DNA of 64,000 nt from Cellvibrionales bacterium (lineage in GTDB: Bacteria > Pseudomonadota > Gammaproteobacteria > Pseudomonadales > JAHEIH01), in assembly GCA_024639455.1 (NCBI GenBank), contig JAHEIH010000005.1:230434-294433 (forward strand). The letters are read 5' to 3'. The position numbers and the translations under genes were made by a program. Below the pieces are notes generated by a model. The model was not told the origin of the DNA. It made no database searches and was given only the letters and a program-made list of their open reading frames with translations. How positions within the stretch are numbered: the first letter of the stretch is position 1; every line of letters begins with the position of its first letter. Positions 49,590-61,766 of this stretch are shown piece after piece.

Positions 49590-50981
49590 CTACGAATCGA
49601 CGTCAAACCACTTCAATTTGTCACGAAGCGCGACCACTTCGCCCATGATGATCAAAGTGGGGCCACCGATGCCGCGGGTCTGTACCTTGTGCACGATGTC
49701 AGCCAGTGTGCCGCATACAACACGCTGCTCTGGCAGGGTGCCCTTTTCCACCAAGGCAATGGGATGCGACGCGGGAAGCCCGTGTTCAAGCAGCCGCTCA
49801 ACAATGATGGGCAAGCCGATCAAGCCCATGTAAAACACCACCGTCTGCTGCGGCATCACTAATTCACGCCATGGCAATTCGCTGTTATCTCGCGCCAGAT
49901 GGCCAGTGATAAAGCGCACCGACTGAGCACAATCGCGGTGGGTCAGAGGGATGCCGGCATAGGCACCGCAACCCGCCGCGGCAGTAATGCCTGGCACCAC
50001 TTGAAACGGCACGCGGTGCTGCGCCAAAAGCTCAATTTCTTCACCGCCGCGACCAAAGATAAACGGATCGCCACCTTTTAAACGCAACACGCGCTTACCC
50101 TGTTGCGCCAACGCCACCAAGCGCTGGCTGATTTCCTGCTGCGGCATGGCGTGATTACTGGCTCGCTTGCCGACATAGATACGCTCAGCATCGGCGCGGG
50201 TCATATCGAGAATGGCTGGCGACACAAGGTTGTCGTACAGTACCACATCGGCCAACTGCATACAGCGCAACGCCTTCACAGTCAGTAGATCTGGATCGCC
50301 CGGACCCGCCCCCACCAAAAACACTTCACCCGGCAAGGTGGTTTGCTGCTCTGCCGCGTTAATAGACTCGCGCAAGAGTCGCTCTGCAAGGTCGGGGTTG
50401 CCGCTAAATACGGCCTCGGCGACCGGACCATCCACGACGTTTTGCCACAGCCGACGGCGCAAATTAAGATTGGCCAAGCGTTGCTTAACCTGCCCCCGAA
50501 ATTTCGCCATCAAGCCCGCCAGATCACCAAAACTTGCGGGAATGGCCGATTCGATGCGACTGCGGATCATGCGCGTCAATACTGGCGAAGCACCGCCACT
50601 GCCAATGGCAATGATCAGTGGGTCGCGGTGCACCACCGAAGGGAGGGTAAAACTACACAGGTCGGGGCGATCGACGACATTGATTTGGATACCACGCGCC
50701 GTCGCGTGCTGGTATACCTGCCGATTCACCTCTGAACTATCGGTAGCAGCTACCACCCACTGTACGCCGTCGATAAAGGCTTCACGATAAGGCTCGCGGT
50801 GAATCTCGCCACCCGAGGCGGCGACGATATCCTCGATGTCGGGGCTAACGTCGGGGGCTACTACGACGAGACGAACTCCACCTCTGGCTAAGGCAGCTGC
50901 CTTACGGCGCGCCACTAAACCTGCCCCCACCAACAGTACAGGCTGCTGGGAGAGGCGTGCAAAAATAGGTGTGAGCTGCAT
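49590..50981 (-). CDS. cysG: Siroheme synthase (trifunctional)
   Basis: CysG converts uroporphyrinogen III to siroheme. The N-terminal half (residues 1-205) is the NAD-dependent precorrin-2 dehydrogenase/ferrochelatase, with a Rossmann loop VLLVGAGLVARRKAAAL. The C-terminal half is the SAM-dependent methyltransferase, with VFLVGAGPGDPDLLTVKA near 215, RLKGGDPFIFGRGGEE, and TGHLARD. The 463-aa length is typical. It lies 3 bases after serS. Siroheme implies assimilatory sulfite or nitrite reduction elsewhere in the genome. Confidence 0.96.
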   Translation of the reverse strand: MQLTPIFARLSQQPVLLVGAGLVARRKAAALARGGVRLVVVAPDVSPDIEDIVAASGGEIHREPYREAFIDGVQWVVAATDSSEVNRQVYQHATARGIQINVVDRPDLCSFTLPSVVHRDPLIIAIGSGGASPVLTRMIRSRIESAIPASFGDLAGLMAKFRGQVKQRLANLNLRRRLWQNVVDGPVAEAVFSGNPDLAERLLRESINAAEQQTTLPGEVFLVGAGPGDPDLLTVKALRCMQLADVVLYDNLVSPAILDMTRADAERIYVGKRASNHAMPQQEISQRLVALAQQGKRVLRLKGGDPFIFGRGGEEIELLAQHRVPFQVVPGITAAAGCGAYAGIPLTHRDCAQSVRFITGHLARDNSELPWRELVMPQQTVVFYMGLIGLPIIVERLLEHGLPASHPIALVEKGTLPEQRVVCGTLADIVHKVQTRGIGGPTLIIMGEVVALRDKLKWFDVDS

Positions 50982-50984
50982 AGG

Positions 50985-52289
<1,305 letters not shown>

Positions 52290-52667
52290 CTAAAAAACGG
52301 CCTTGCCGAGGGTAATGGCTAGCCAAGTGGCCAACACACACAGCAACACGCTAATCACGGTATAACTGATTGCCGTTAACACCTCACCGCGCTGCAAAAG
52401 CACCACGGTTTCCAGCGAAAACATCGAAAAAGTGGTAAATGCACCCAGCATCCCCACCATCACAATACTGCGCCACTCTGGCGTCAAGTGCTGTTGCTCG
52501 ACAATGACAACGTACATCACGCCCATCGCAAAAGAGCCCAGCGCGTTAACCAGCAGTGTCGCCAAGGGAAAACTCAGCGTCCACAGATGGTTGATCGCAT
52601 TAGAAACAGCGTATCTACCTAAGGCACCTATGGCGCCACCGAGGGCGATGAAAATCCAGTGGTGCAT
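52290..52667 (-). CDS. crcB: Fluoride channel CrcB (Fluc)
   Basis: CrcB forms a dual-topology dimer that exports fluoride. The 125-aa protein has four membrane helices and the signature motifs GGAIGALGRY, NALGSFAMG and GMLGAFTTFSMFSLE. It lies 3 bases after rarA. No fluoride riboswitch can be seen in front of it, which fits its place inside a long operon. Confidence 0.94.
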   Translation of the reverse strand: MHHWIFIALGGAIGALGRYAVSNAINHLWTLSFPLATLLVNALGSFAMGVMYVVIVEQQHLTPEWRSIVMVGMLGAFTTFSMFSLETVVLLQRGEVLTAISYTVISVLLCVLATWLAITLGKAVF

Positions 52668-52670
52668 AGC

Positions 52671-54041
52671 TTAGCGCGACTCCTTACTCGAGCGAGACGA
52701 ATAACGCTGCATTGTACTGGTTTTATCGCGTTCGCGCAGGTGTTCTAGCTTGGCTTTTATCTTTAATTCCAAACCGCGCTCAACCGGATGGTACAACTGA
52801 GTATCCGCCAACTCAGGGGGCAAGTAATTTTCACCCGCCGCATAGGCGTCCTGCTCGTCGTGGGCGTAGCGATATTCGGCGCCATAGTCCAGATCTTTCA
52901 TCAACTTGGTCGGCGCATTGCGTAGGTGCAGCGGTACCTCATAGCTAGGGCTACTAGCCACCAGTGCACGAGCGGCCTTATACGCGGTATACACGGCGTT
53001 GCTCTTGGGAGCACTGGCCAAGTAAACCACCGCCTGCGCCAAACCCAACTCACCCTCGGGTAGACCAAGCCTTTCCACGCTGTCCCACGCCGACATGGCC
53101 ACACTCAGCGCTCGTGGGTCGGCGTTGCCAATATCTTCGCTGGCCATACGTACCAGACGACGCGCGATATAAAGCGGGTCGCAACCGCCGTCAATCATGC
53201 GCAGCATCCAGTACAGCGCGGCGTCAGGGGCACTGCCGCGAACCGACTTGTGCAGCGCGGAGATCTGGTCGTAAAAGATGTCACCCCCCTTATCAAAGCG
53301 ACGCAGCGACTGGCGCAACAGTTGCTCGACCACATTGGCGTCGATGGTGCGCCCCTCAGGGCCGTCGAAAGCCAAATCGACCGCCACTTCGAGTAGATTG
53401 AGCAACTTGCGGGCATCACCATCGGCCGCCGCTACCAACTGCTCGCGCTGCTCTGGCGCGACCACGACCGAATCGCGGTGCAGTTCTGCCATCGGGTGGC
53501 GCAGGGTTTGATCGAGCAAGTGCAGCAGGTCTTCATCGCTGAGGCTTTTCAAGGTATAAACCCGCGCACGTGACAGCAGCGCGCTATTTAATTCAAAGGA
53601 AGGGTTTTCCGTAGTGGCCCCAATAAACACCACCGTGCCATCTTCTACGAAGGGCAAAAAAGCGTCTTGTTGCGACTTGTTGAAACGGTGTACCTCGTCG
53701 ACGAACAGCACGGTTGCCTGACCGCCCATACTTCGGGCGTGCTTGGCAGCGTCCACTGCGGCGCGAATATCCTTCACCCCACTGAGTACTGCCGACAGGG
53801 TTTCGAAACGGGCGTCACTCAGGGTGGAAATCAATCGCGCCAATGAGGTTTTACCTACCCCCGGCGGCCCCCAAAAAATCATCGAGTGCAGCTTGCCCGC
53901 TTCTAGGGCGGTACGCAACGCGCACCCTGGGCCTACAATGTGTTGCTGGCCGATGTACTCATCGAGATTGCGCGGTCGAACGCGGTCAGCGAGCGGACGA
54001 TAACCATTGTCGCGCTCAAACTCAGCGAACATTGCCGTCAT
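52671..54041 (-). CDS. rarA: Replication-associated recombination protein RarA
   Basis: RarA (MgsA) is an AAA+ clamp-loader-like ATPase acting at stalled forks. The protein is 456 aa from the ATG at 54041 and overlaps lolA by 20 bases; ATG at 54032 is also open. Motifs: [13 protein letters not shown], Walker [16 protein letters not shown], Walker [12 protein letters not shown], and [18 protein letters not shown]. The C-terminal MgsA domain follows. The gene is placed between lolA and crcB, the usual gammaproteobacterial order. Confidence 0.95.
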   Translation of the reverse strand: MTAMFAEFERDNGYRPLADRVRPRNLDEYIGQQHIVGPGCALRTALEAGKLHSMIFWGPPGVGKTSLARLISTLSDARFETLSAVLSGVKDIRAAVDAAKHARSMGGQATVLFVDEVHRFNKSQQDAFLPFVEDGTVVFIGATTENPSFELNSALLSRARVYTLKSLSDEDLLHLLDQTLRHPMAELHRDSVVVAPEQREQLVAAADGDARKLLNLLEVAVDLAFDGPEGRTIDANVVEQLLRQSLRRFDKGGDIFYDQISALHKSVRGSAPDAALYWMLRMIDGGCDPLYIARRLVRMASEDIGNADPRALSVAMSAWDSVERLGLPEGELGLAQAVVYLASAPKSNAVYTAYKAARALVASSPSYEVPLHLRNAPTKLMKDLDYGAEYRYAHDEQDAYAAGENYLPPELADTQLYHPVERGLELKIKAKLEHLRERDKTSTMQRYSSRSSKESR

Positions 54042-54630
54042 CAATAATCAATTCCGCCTCGCTGGGAAGCTCAAAGGCAAAATCCTCCGTGGTAAGCGGG
54101 GTCGATTGCGCATCGTACAGCGACACTTCAGTGAGCTGCCCAAAGCCATCCAACAGAGAAAATGCCTCCAATTGCCCATTATCAAAACACAGTGTCATGC
54201 TGGCGAATAAGCTCGATGTATCGCTAGGTGATAAGACAAAACACTGCTCATCATTGCGTGTAACGCGGTAGTTGATTCGCAGCGATTCAAGCGACTCGGT
54301 GAACACCAGCAACGGGGTTTGGCTGGTGTCTTCTGGATAGGGGCGACGGACCACCTGCTCTAGCTCGATATCGTATTGCCACAGCCAATCGCCATCACCC
54401 AACAGCAGTTGCTCGAACGGGTCGGCGATGAACCAGCGCACCAAATTAGGTTTTTTGAGCGCCATATCGCCACTGCTGGCGTCGATCAATTGACCGGTCT
54501 CATCAAATTGTTGCTGCGAAAAACTGGCCGTTAACTGCTCGGTGTCTTGCAACAGCTGGTGTAACTGTTCGGTATCGTCAGCCCAAACAGGCAGCGATAA
54601 AGCCAGTAATAAAAAGCTGCGTAACAACAT
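54022..54630 (-). CDS. lolA: Outer-membrane lipoprotein carrier protein LolA
   Basis: LolA shuttles lipoproteins from the LolCDE complex across the periplasm to LolB. The 202-aa protein has a signal peptide (MLLRSFLLLALSLPVWA) and the LolA beta fold, with LTASFSQQQFDETGQLIDASSGDMAL and PNLVRWFIADPFEQLLLGDG near residues 35-85. It lies 2 bases after ftsK and overlaps rarA. Confidence 0.95.
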   Translation of the reverse strand: MLLRSFLLLALSLPVWADDTEQLHQLLQDTEQLTASFSQQQFDETGQLIDASSGDMALKKPNLVRWFIADPFEQLLLGDGDWLWQYDIELEQVVRRPYPEDTSQTPLLVFTESLESLRINYRVTRNDEQCFVLSPSDTSSLFASMTLCFDNGQLEAFSLLDGFGQLTEVSLYDAQSTPLTTEDFAFELPSEAELIIDDGNVR

Positions 54631-54632
54631 AG

Positions 54633-56942
54633 CTACTCCACTGGGGGCGGCGCGAGCACTTCGCGGCTGCCATTGTGACCCATCTCAGAGACAACACCCG
54701 CTGCCTCCATTGTCTCTATTAGACGCGCCGCACGGTTGTATCCGATGCGCAACTTGCGCTGAACCGAGGAAATCGACGCGCGACGCGACTCGGTGACATA
54801 GCGCACCGCCTCGTCATACAAAGCATCCGCCTCAGGCTCACCGCCGTCCTCGTCATCGCTGCTAAAGCCAGGAATGGGGACTGAGCTGCTGCCCCCTTCT
54901 AAGATATCTTCAATGAAGTCTGGCGTACCACGCTTCTTCCAATCCTCGACCACGCGGTGTACTTCTTCGTCGGCCACAAAAGCACCGTGCACCCGAATAG
55001 GCACCCCGCTACCAGGAGGCAGGTACAGCATGTCGCCCTGCCCTAGCAACTGTTCGGCACCGCCTTGGTCGAGAATAGTGCGCGAATCGATTTTTGAAGA
55101 GACTTGGAAGGCAATACGCGTAGGCACGTTGGCCTTGATCAGACCGGTAATCACATCGACCGAGGGGCGCTGCGTGGCCAAGATCAAGTGGATACCCGCC
55201 GCACGCGCCTTTTGCGCGATACGGGCAATCAATTCTTCAACCTTCTTACCGACAATCATCATCATATCGGCGAACTCGTCGATCACCACCACGATACAGG
55301 GCAATTCGGCCAAGTCGGGCGCCGGCGCCACATCAAAGCCGGGTTCAAAGTGTTCTGCCGGTTTCCACAAGGGGTCTTTAATCGGCTCGCCGGCCTTAAT
55401 GGCGTCCGCTACTTTGCGGTTATAGCCCGCCAAGTTACGCACCCCCAAAGCCGCCATCAACTTGTAGCGGCGCTCCATTTCACCAACGCACCAACGCAGG
55501 CCGTTGGCGGCGTCTTTCATATCGGTAACCACAGGCGCTAACAGGTGAGGAATGCCGTCGTAGACACTCAGCTCAAGCATTTTCGGGTCAACCAATAACA
55601 AACGAACCTGCTCGGGCGTCGACTTAAATAGCAAACTCAACAACATCGAGTTAACCCCCACCGACTTACCAGAACCGGTGGTACCGGCCACCAGCAAGTG
55701 GGGCATTTTGGCCAAATCGACCACCACAGGTTCACCAGAAATATCGTGTCCCAACGCCAGCGTCAGGGAAGAACGCGAGTCTTCGTAGGCCTTGGAAGCA
55801 ATCACCTCGGAGAAAGCCACAACCTGGCGGTTCTCGTTGGGAATTTCGATACCCACCACCGATTTACCAGGCACCACCTCTACCACACGCACCGAAATCA
55901 CCGCCAATGAACGCGCTAAATCTTTAGCGAGGTTGCTGATACGGCTAACCTTCACCCCGGGGGCAGGCTGAATTTCAAAGCGGGTAATTACCGGTCCGGG
56001 CAGTACCTCGACCACTTCGGCTTCGATACCGAAGTCGCGCAATTTCAACTCGAGCAGGCGCGACATGGCTTGCAGGGTTTCCTCCGAGAAACCTTGTTCG
56101 GAAGACACGTGCTTGCCATTCAGCAATCCAACAGCGGGTAAATCGCCATCCACCTCACTGCTGAACAGCGTTGCCTGTTTCTCTTTTTCCACGCGCTCAC
56201 TGACTTCCACTTTTTGCACAGGCGGCGCAATTTTGGGCGGTACGCGTTTTTTAACTTCTTCGGTTTGCTTATCCAATACCGCTTTGCGCTTGGCCTGAAC
56301 CGCGACAACCTGCGCTTTTTCTTGCTGCCGTTGACGACGCAGCGACCACCAGTGAGCGGTGCGTTCGCTGGCAATCATGACACGCCGACCAAGCCACTCC
56401 ATAGTGCGGAACCATGAGATATCGGTAAATATGGTCAGACCAAATAATAGCGTCGTTACCATGATGAGACGGCTGCCAAGCAGGCCAAAATTCCCGAGAC
56501 TCCACTGTGCCAACTGCTCGCCGAAGAAACCACCGTAACCATAGGGCAGCTCGCTGCTTGCACTGCCCGCTTGCAGGCCACTCAAACAGGTGGTGGCAAT
56601 GATCACCAATACAAAACCAAGCGCACGCATCAATAGGGCGTGCTTATGCATAGCCTTGGGGTCGATTTTTTCGCGAAAGATGAGTACTGCACGCAGGGCC
56701 AGCAAGCCCGGAAAAAGATACGCGGAATAACCGAACAAGGAGAACAATACATCCGACAGCCAAGCCCCCGCATTACCCGTGGCATTACGGATGGCGCCAC
56801 CGGTGCCGGTGGTGTTGTAACCGGGATCCCCGCTGTAATAGGTCATCAAGGCAATGGTCACGAAGGCACACAATGCCACCGTGGCAATTAGCAACCCTTC
56901 CGTTAAACGGCGTGATACACCGCTGACATTTGCGTCTGTCAT
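54633..56942 (-). CDS. ftsK: DNA translocase FtsK
   Basis: FtsK pumps DNA at the division septum and activates XerCD at dif. The 769-aa protein has four N-terminal membrane helices (to about residue 175), a short basic linker, and the RecA-like motor. The motor has Walker [16 protein letters not shown] near residue 425 and Walker [17 protein letters not shown]-terminal winged-helix gamma domain (about residues 700-765) recognises KOPS. The linker is far shorter than in E. coli (1329 aa) and is like that of Pseudomonas. Confidence 0.96.
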   Translation of the reverse strand: MTDANVSGVSRRLTEGLLIATVALCAFVTIALMTYYSGDPGYNTTGTGGAIRNATGNAGAWLSDVLFSLFGYSAYLFPGLLALRAVLIFREKIDPKAMHKHALLMRALGFVLVIIATTCLSGLQAGSASSELPYGYGGFFGEQLAQWSLGNFGLLGSRLIMVTTLLFGLTIFTDISWFRTMEWLGRRVMIASERTAHWWSLRRQRQQEKAQVVAVQAKRKAVLDKQTEEVKKRVPPKIAPPVQKVEVSERVEKEKQATLFSSEVDGDLPAVGLLNGKHVSSEQGFSEETLQAMSRLLELKLRDFGIEAEVVEVLPGPVITRFEIQPAPGVKVSRISNLAKDLARSLAVISVRVVEVVPGKSVVGIEIPNENRQVVAFSEVIASKAYEDSRSSLTLALGHDISGEPVVVDLAKMPHLLVAGTTGSGKSVGVNSMLLSLLFKSTPEQVRLLLVDPKMLELSVYDGIPHLLAPVVTDMKDAANGLRWCVGEMERRYKLMAALGVRNLAGYNRKVADAIKAGEPIKDPLWKPAEHFEPGFDVAPAPDLAELPCIVVVIDEFADMMMIVGKKVEELIARIAQKARAAGIHLILATQRPSVDVITGLIKANVPTRIAFQVSSKIDSRTILDQGGAEQLLGQGDMLYLPPGSGVPIRVHGAFVADEEVHRVVEDWKKRGTPDFIEDILEGGSSSVPIPGFSSDDEDGGEPEADALYDEAVRYVTESRRASISSVQRKLRIGYNRAARLIETMEAAGVVSEMGHNGSREVLAPPPVE

Positions 56943-57043
56943 TTCCTCGCCTTAGCCCTGCCTTGGAGCGTATATTGCCTTTGTTCTGCGGACCATTTTC
57001 CTCTATGATTCGCTGCTATCTTTGAACTACTCCGGAATATTAA

Positions 57044-58697
<1,654 letters not shown>

Positions 58698-58701
<4 letters not shown>

Positions 58702-59408
58702 CCGCCAGCGAGAATCGCATCCGCTTCTTCGTCACGGACGCCCATCCTTGTTCCTATTTGCCCGACGAACAAGCCAGTACCCTGTTTATCGACCCAGAGC
58801 ACCAGGTTGACGGGGCGCTATATAGCCAACTATCGCGCAATGGCTTTCGCCGCTCTGGCGCACATATTTACCGCCCCCACTGCGGCAGTTGCAACGCCTG
58901 CATCCCGATTCGCACAATCGCCGCCGAATTCACCCCCAACCGCCGCATGCGACGCATCGCCAAACGCAATAACGATCTACAAATAGTGATGCGCCCCAAC
59001 GTTGATCGCGATGAACATTACAACCTGTACGAGCGCTACATTAATCTGCGTCACCACAACGGCGACATGTTCCCCCCCAGCCGCGACCAGTTCGATAGCT
59101 TTTTAAGCAGCGAATGGGGCGTAACCCACTTTATTGAATACCGGTTAGATGGAAAACTCATCGCCGCTTCGGTGACCGATATCATGGATGATGGTCTGTC
59201 TGCGATATACACCTATTTCGAGCCCGATCATGAACAACGCAGCTTGGGCGTGTTTGCCATCACCACCCAACTACAGATGTGTGTGGATATGGGGCTGCCG
59301 TATGTATATTTAGGGTATTGGATTAAAGCTTGCCAGAAGATGGCCTACAAAATTGATTACCGGCCCTGTGAGGTAAGAGTCAATGAGAATTGGACGCGCC
59401 TGAACTAA
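58698..59408 (+). CDS. bpt: Aspartate/glutamate leucyltransferase (bacterial ATE homologue)
   Basis: Bpt adds leucine to proteins with N-terminal Asp or Glu, the other entry to the bacterial N-degron pathway. The 236-aa protein has the N-terminal cysteines [13 protein letters not shown] and [12 protein letters not shown], and the GNAT-like core [21 protein letters not shown] and [15 protein letters not shown]. It starts with GTG at 58698, overlapping the aat stop (GTGA). In related genomes infA and clpA follow; here accessory DNA does. Confidence 0.95.
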
Positions 59409-59433
59409 TGGGCCGCGTTTCGTAAAAACCGGG

Positions 59434-59564
59434 TCGCCGTCACGGCGTGACGCCTCCTACAATCCTTGTTCAACCTACTGTAGGAAGCATGTCGATAGAC
59501 ATGGTGACCACCGTCGCCGTCTCTGCGGGAAACCTACCACAATTCTTACTCGACTTGCCGTAGG
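59434..59564. repeat. Degenerate copies of the 80-bp structured palindromic repeat
   Basis: A 3' half unit (59434-59461: GTCACGGCGTGAC hairpin then TCCTACA) is followed by an almost complete unit starting TGTAGG at 59479. The second contains the CATGTCGATAGACATG hairpin but a decayed second hairpin, and ends near another GTAGG at 59560. They lie between the convergent ends of bpt and hicB. They belong to the same family as the array at 60450-60990. Confidence 0.8.
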
Positions 59565-59585
59565 CTGAATTTAGAATGATATAAG

Positions 59586-59924
59586 TTAAGCACCCTTAGT
59601 CTGATTATCTAGCGCATTTGCCGCCCATTGATTAATACTCTGGCCGCTCAATTCAGCGGCATTTGCAATCGCCGCATGAACTTCTGGCCTTAGTCGTAAA
59701 AGCAACTTTCCCGAGTAGGGTTTCTGTGGCTGCTTGCCAATTTTTTTACATGTTTCAAGATAGTCTTCAACCGCTTCTTCAAACGCTTGCTTTAACACTT
59801 TCACCGAATCCCCATGAAAGCCAATACGATCTTGTAAGCCAGCTATACTACCAACAAAGCACTCGTCATCAGCACTATATTCAACACGTGCAGAATATCC
59901 TCGATAGGTCATGGTGTTTTTCAT
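59586..59924 (-). CDS. hicB: HicB-family antitoxin
   Basis: The 112-aa protein is a HicB antitoxin: an N-terminal partially degraded RNase-H-like fold (MTYRGYSARVEYSADDECFVG, IGFHGDSVKVLKQAFEEAV) and a C-terminal ribbon-helix-helix DNA-binding domain (SGKLLLRLRPEVHAAIANAAELSGQSINQWA). It should neutralise HicA and repress the operon. Its ATG overlaps the hicA stop (ATGA), so the toxin gene comes first, the usual hicAB order. Confidence 0.9.
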   Translation of the reverse strand: MKNTMTYRGYSARVEYSADDECFVGSIAGLQDRIGFHGDSVKVLKQAFEEAVEDYLETCKKIGKQPQKPYSGKLLLRLRPEVHAAIANAAELSGQSINQWAANALDNQTKGA

Positions 59925-60174
59925 TGCTGATATCCCAACTGTCGTAAAAATACACGTACGTCCTTAATTTGATAAGGCTTGGCCTCGTTTGTTGGATGTG
60001 GTCTGTGAAAACTCGCGACATGACCATTTCTGACAAATCGAACCCTAGAACCGCGTCCTTCAATAATTTCAGCGCCAATGCTTAAAAGCAAAGATTCAAT
60101 ATCTCGCCACGCCAAGCTTTTGGCACTGGATTGCTGAAAATGATCGCCATGGTACGCTTATGCTTGGCGTTCAT
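59921..60174 (-). pseudogene. hicA: HicA-family toxin, apparently frameshifted near its N-terminus
   Basis: The main frame encodes a HicA core (SRVRFVRNGHVASFHRPHP) of the mRNA-interferase family, with the active-site histidine region intact. That frame can only begin at a TTG at 60115. A second frame starting ATG at 60174 reads MNAKHKRTMAIIFSNPVPK, which is the typical opening of long HicA proteins, and runs into a stop after 30 codons. One extra A in the run at about 60117-60120 would join both parts as NPVPKSLAWRDIESLL. The toxin is thus likely inactivated by a 1-base loss, although TTG initiation or a sequencing error is possible. Confidence 0.7.
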
Positions 60175-60186
60175 AGGCAGCAAATG

Positions 60187-60203
60187 ATATCAATATTTGA
60201 TAT
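60187..60203. promoter_or_regulatory. Inverted repeat upstream of hicA, candidate HicB operator
   Basis: ATATCAA-TAT-TTGATAT is a perfect palindrome with 7-bp arms, 13 bases upstream of the hicA ATG at 60174. HicB has a ribbon-helix-helix domain, so it would be expected to bind such a site to autoregulate the operon. Confidence 0.5.
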
Positions 60204-60449
60204 TAATTCAAGCCTGAGAAATAAAGTCCACATTGTTAGCTCACGTCATTAGCCTATTGAAAGTAATAGTCTGCAAAACAGAAAGCTTTTTAAAAACTGG
60301 ATGAAGGGCTAGTTATTATTAACACTAGCAAGTCATTAAAACCCTTGGCTTTTGGCTCTCAGCATCGCCACTGGTTTTGTAGCCAAAGTTTTGGCGACTT
60401 CCCATCGCTGCCTCTAAGGGACGCCGCCCACAATACTCACTCAACCTAC
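60204..60449. other. Gene-free stretch with a decayed repeat unit
   Basis: Bases 60204-60377 are AT-rich and I see no gene or strong signal beyond a small CTAGT/ACTAG hairpin near 60310-60330. From 60378 (TGTAG) to 60449 the sequence resembles a heavily decayed copy of the 80-bp repeat, retaining the CATCGC, GACGCC and CTCAACCTA segments. Frames called here are low-complexity artefacts. Confidence 0.5.
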
Positions 60450-60990
60450 TGTAGGAAGTATGTCGGTAGACATGGTGACAACCGTCGCCGTCACTCCGTG
60501 ACGCCTCCAACAATCTTTGCTCACACTACTGTAGGAAGCATGTCGGTAGACATGGTGACAACCGTCGCCGTCACTCCGTGACGCCTCCAACAATCTTTGC
60601 TCAACTTGCTGTAGGAAGCATGTCGATAGACATGGTGACCTTCCATCGCCGTCATGGCGTGACGCCTCCTACAGTCCTTGCTCAACTTGCTGTAGGAAGC
60701 ATGTCGGTAGACATGGTGACCACCGTCGCCGTCTCGGCGAGACGCCTCCCACAAGCCTTGCTCAACTTGCTGTAGGAAGCATGTCGATAGACATGGTGAC
60801 AACATCGCCGTCTCGGCGAGACGCCTCCTACAGTCCTTGCTCAACTTGCTGTAGGAAGCATGTCGATAGACATGGTGACAACATCGCCGTCTCGGCGAGA
60901 CGCCTCCCACAATCCATGCTCAACTTGCTGTAGGAAGCATTTCGATAGAAATGGTGACAAAATCGTCGTCACTGCGTGACGACTCCTACA
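60450..60990. repeat. Tandem array of seven 80-bp structured palindromic repeats
   Basis: Seven units begin with TGTAGGAAG at 60450, 60530, 60610, 60691, 60771, 60850 and 60929, a period of 79-81 bp. Each unit is bounded by TGTAGGA and (mostly) TCCTACA or close variants. Inside are two hairpins: CATGTC-gata-GACATG and one of the type CGTCTC-ggc-GAGACG. A spacer of about 18 bp (TCCTTGCTCAACTTGC-like) separates units. Stem changes are paired: CAC/GTG versus CTC/GAG in hairpin 2, and in the last unit CATTTC/GAAATG in hairpin 1. The last unit overlaps the 3' end of the cupin gene. It resembles REP-type elements, but arranged head-to-tail. Confidence 0.9.
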
Positions 60991-61558
60991 TAGGTGGAGG
61001 CCCTAACAGCGCTTGACCAGAAGGTGGCAATTTAGACATATCCACGATCACGCCGTATTTTGCTGCGGTCTCGCCAATAATCTGCCCGACCTGAGGTGGT
61101 GTTTTTGGCCCACCTTGTGCCATGGCCGCTTCTACGGCTTTAAAGAAGTCTTCAAAATGCCCAGGTGCCGCCACCACCAACAACTGTGCGGGTGCGTCGT
61201 AGGGGTTCCAGAAGCCGTGAATATGGCCACGGGGCAGCGAGGCAATGGTGCCTGGCTCTGCGGTCACTTTATCTTCGCCATTGAGAAAATGTACCTGCCC
61301 ATTCAACACGATAAAGATTTCGTCTTCATTGGTATGGGTATGAGGCGGCGCGCCGATGGATTTCGGCGGCAGGGTTTCTTCAAAAAGAGCGATGTTAGAT
61401 GGCAGGTCGCCGACGCGAACGTGGTGGTGAATATCTCGCCCTACATAGTGGGTAATATCCCCTTCGCCTAACTTGGAGAACTTAGGTGTATGGCCTTGGC
61501 CATCGGCCCAGCTCACTTGAAACATACACAGACCAAGTAAACAAATGAGTGCTTTCAT
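60986..61558 (-). CDS. Secreted cupin-domain protein
   Basis: The 190-aa protein has a signal peptide (MKALICLLGLCMFQVSWA) and a single cupin fold with metal-ligand motif PPHTHTNEDEIFIVLNGQVHFL (about residues 72-95) and the second motif LPRGHIHGFWNP. Such proteins bind small molecules or metals in the periplasm; no enzyme activity can be named. The start at 61558 follows AAGGACGTCACT. The C-terminal codons and the TAG stop lie inside the last repeat unit, so the repeat array forms its 3' region. Confidence 0.82.
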   Translation of the reverse strand: MKALICLLGLCMFQVSWADGQGHTPKFSKLGEGDITHYVGRDIHHHVRVGDLPSNIALFEETLPPKSIGAPPHTHTNEDEIFIVLNGQVHFLNGEDKVTAEPGTIASLPRGHIHGFWNPYDAPAQLLVVAAPGHFEDFFKAVEAAMAQGGPKTPPQVGQIIGETAAKYGVIVDMSKLPPSGQALLGPPPM

Positions 61559-61645
61559 AGTGACGTCCTTTTCATGATTTGCCATAACTATAGATCACTG
61601 CCACGGCTCAACTTAGATGAAAAAGGAATGGTGATACTGGAGTTT

Positions 61646-61679
61646 CATACTTTCATGTATGAGGCGTTTCGCAGAAACG
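61646..61679. other. Two adjacent perfect hairpins in the gap before the lipoprotein gene
   Basis: CATAC-tttcat-GTATG (61646-61661) is followed by CGTTTC-gca-GAAACG (61665-61679), 3 bases apart. They lie in the 208-base gap between the divergent cupin and lipoprotein genes; no T-run follows. The layout of two close hairpins resembles the repeats at 60450-60990, but the sequence differs. Confidence 0.45.
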
Positions 61680-61766
61680 GCGACACCACCCTTGCGATAA
61701 TAAACACCCTGCACAATAATCAACCAAGTTTTAACGGATTTAAAACGCGCTTGATAGGAGGTGGCC

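Noticed and set aside
60325..60910. Open frames of 60-130 codons within the repeat array on both strands
   Set aside because: They consist of the translated repeat unit, with no independent start signal or conserved domain.
60450..60990. CRISPR array
   Set aside because: The period is regular, but the whole 80-bp unit including its spacer is conserved, and no cas genes are near.
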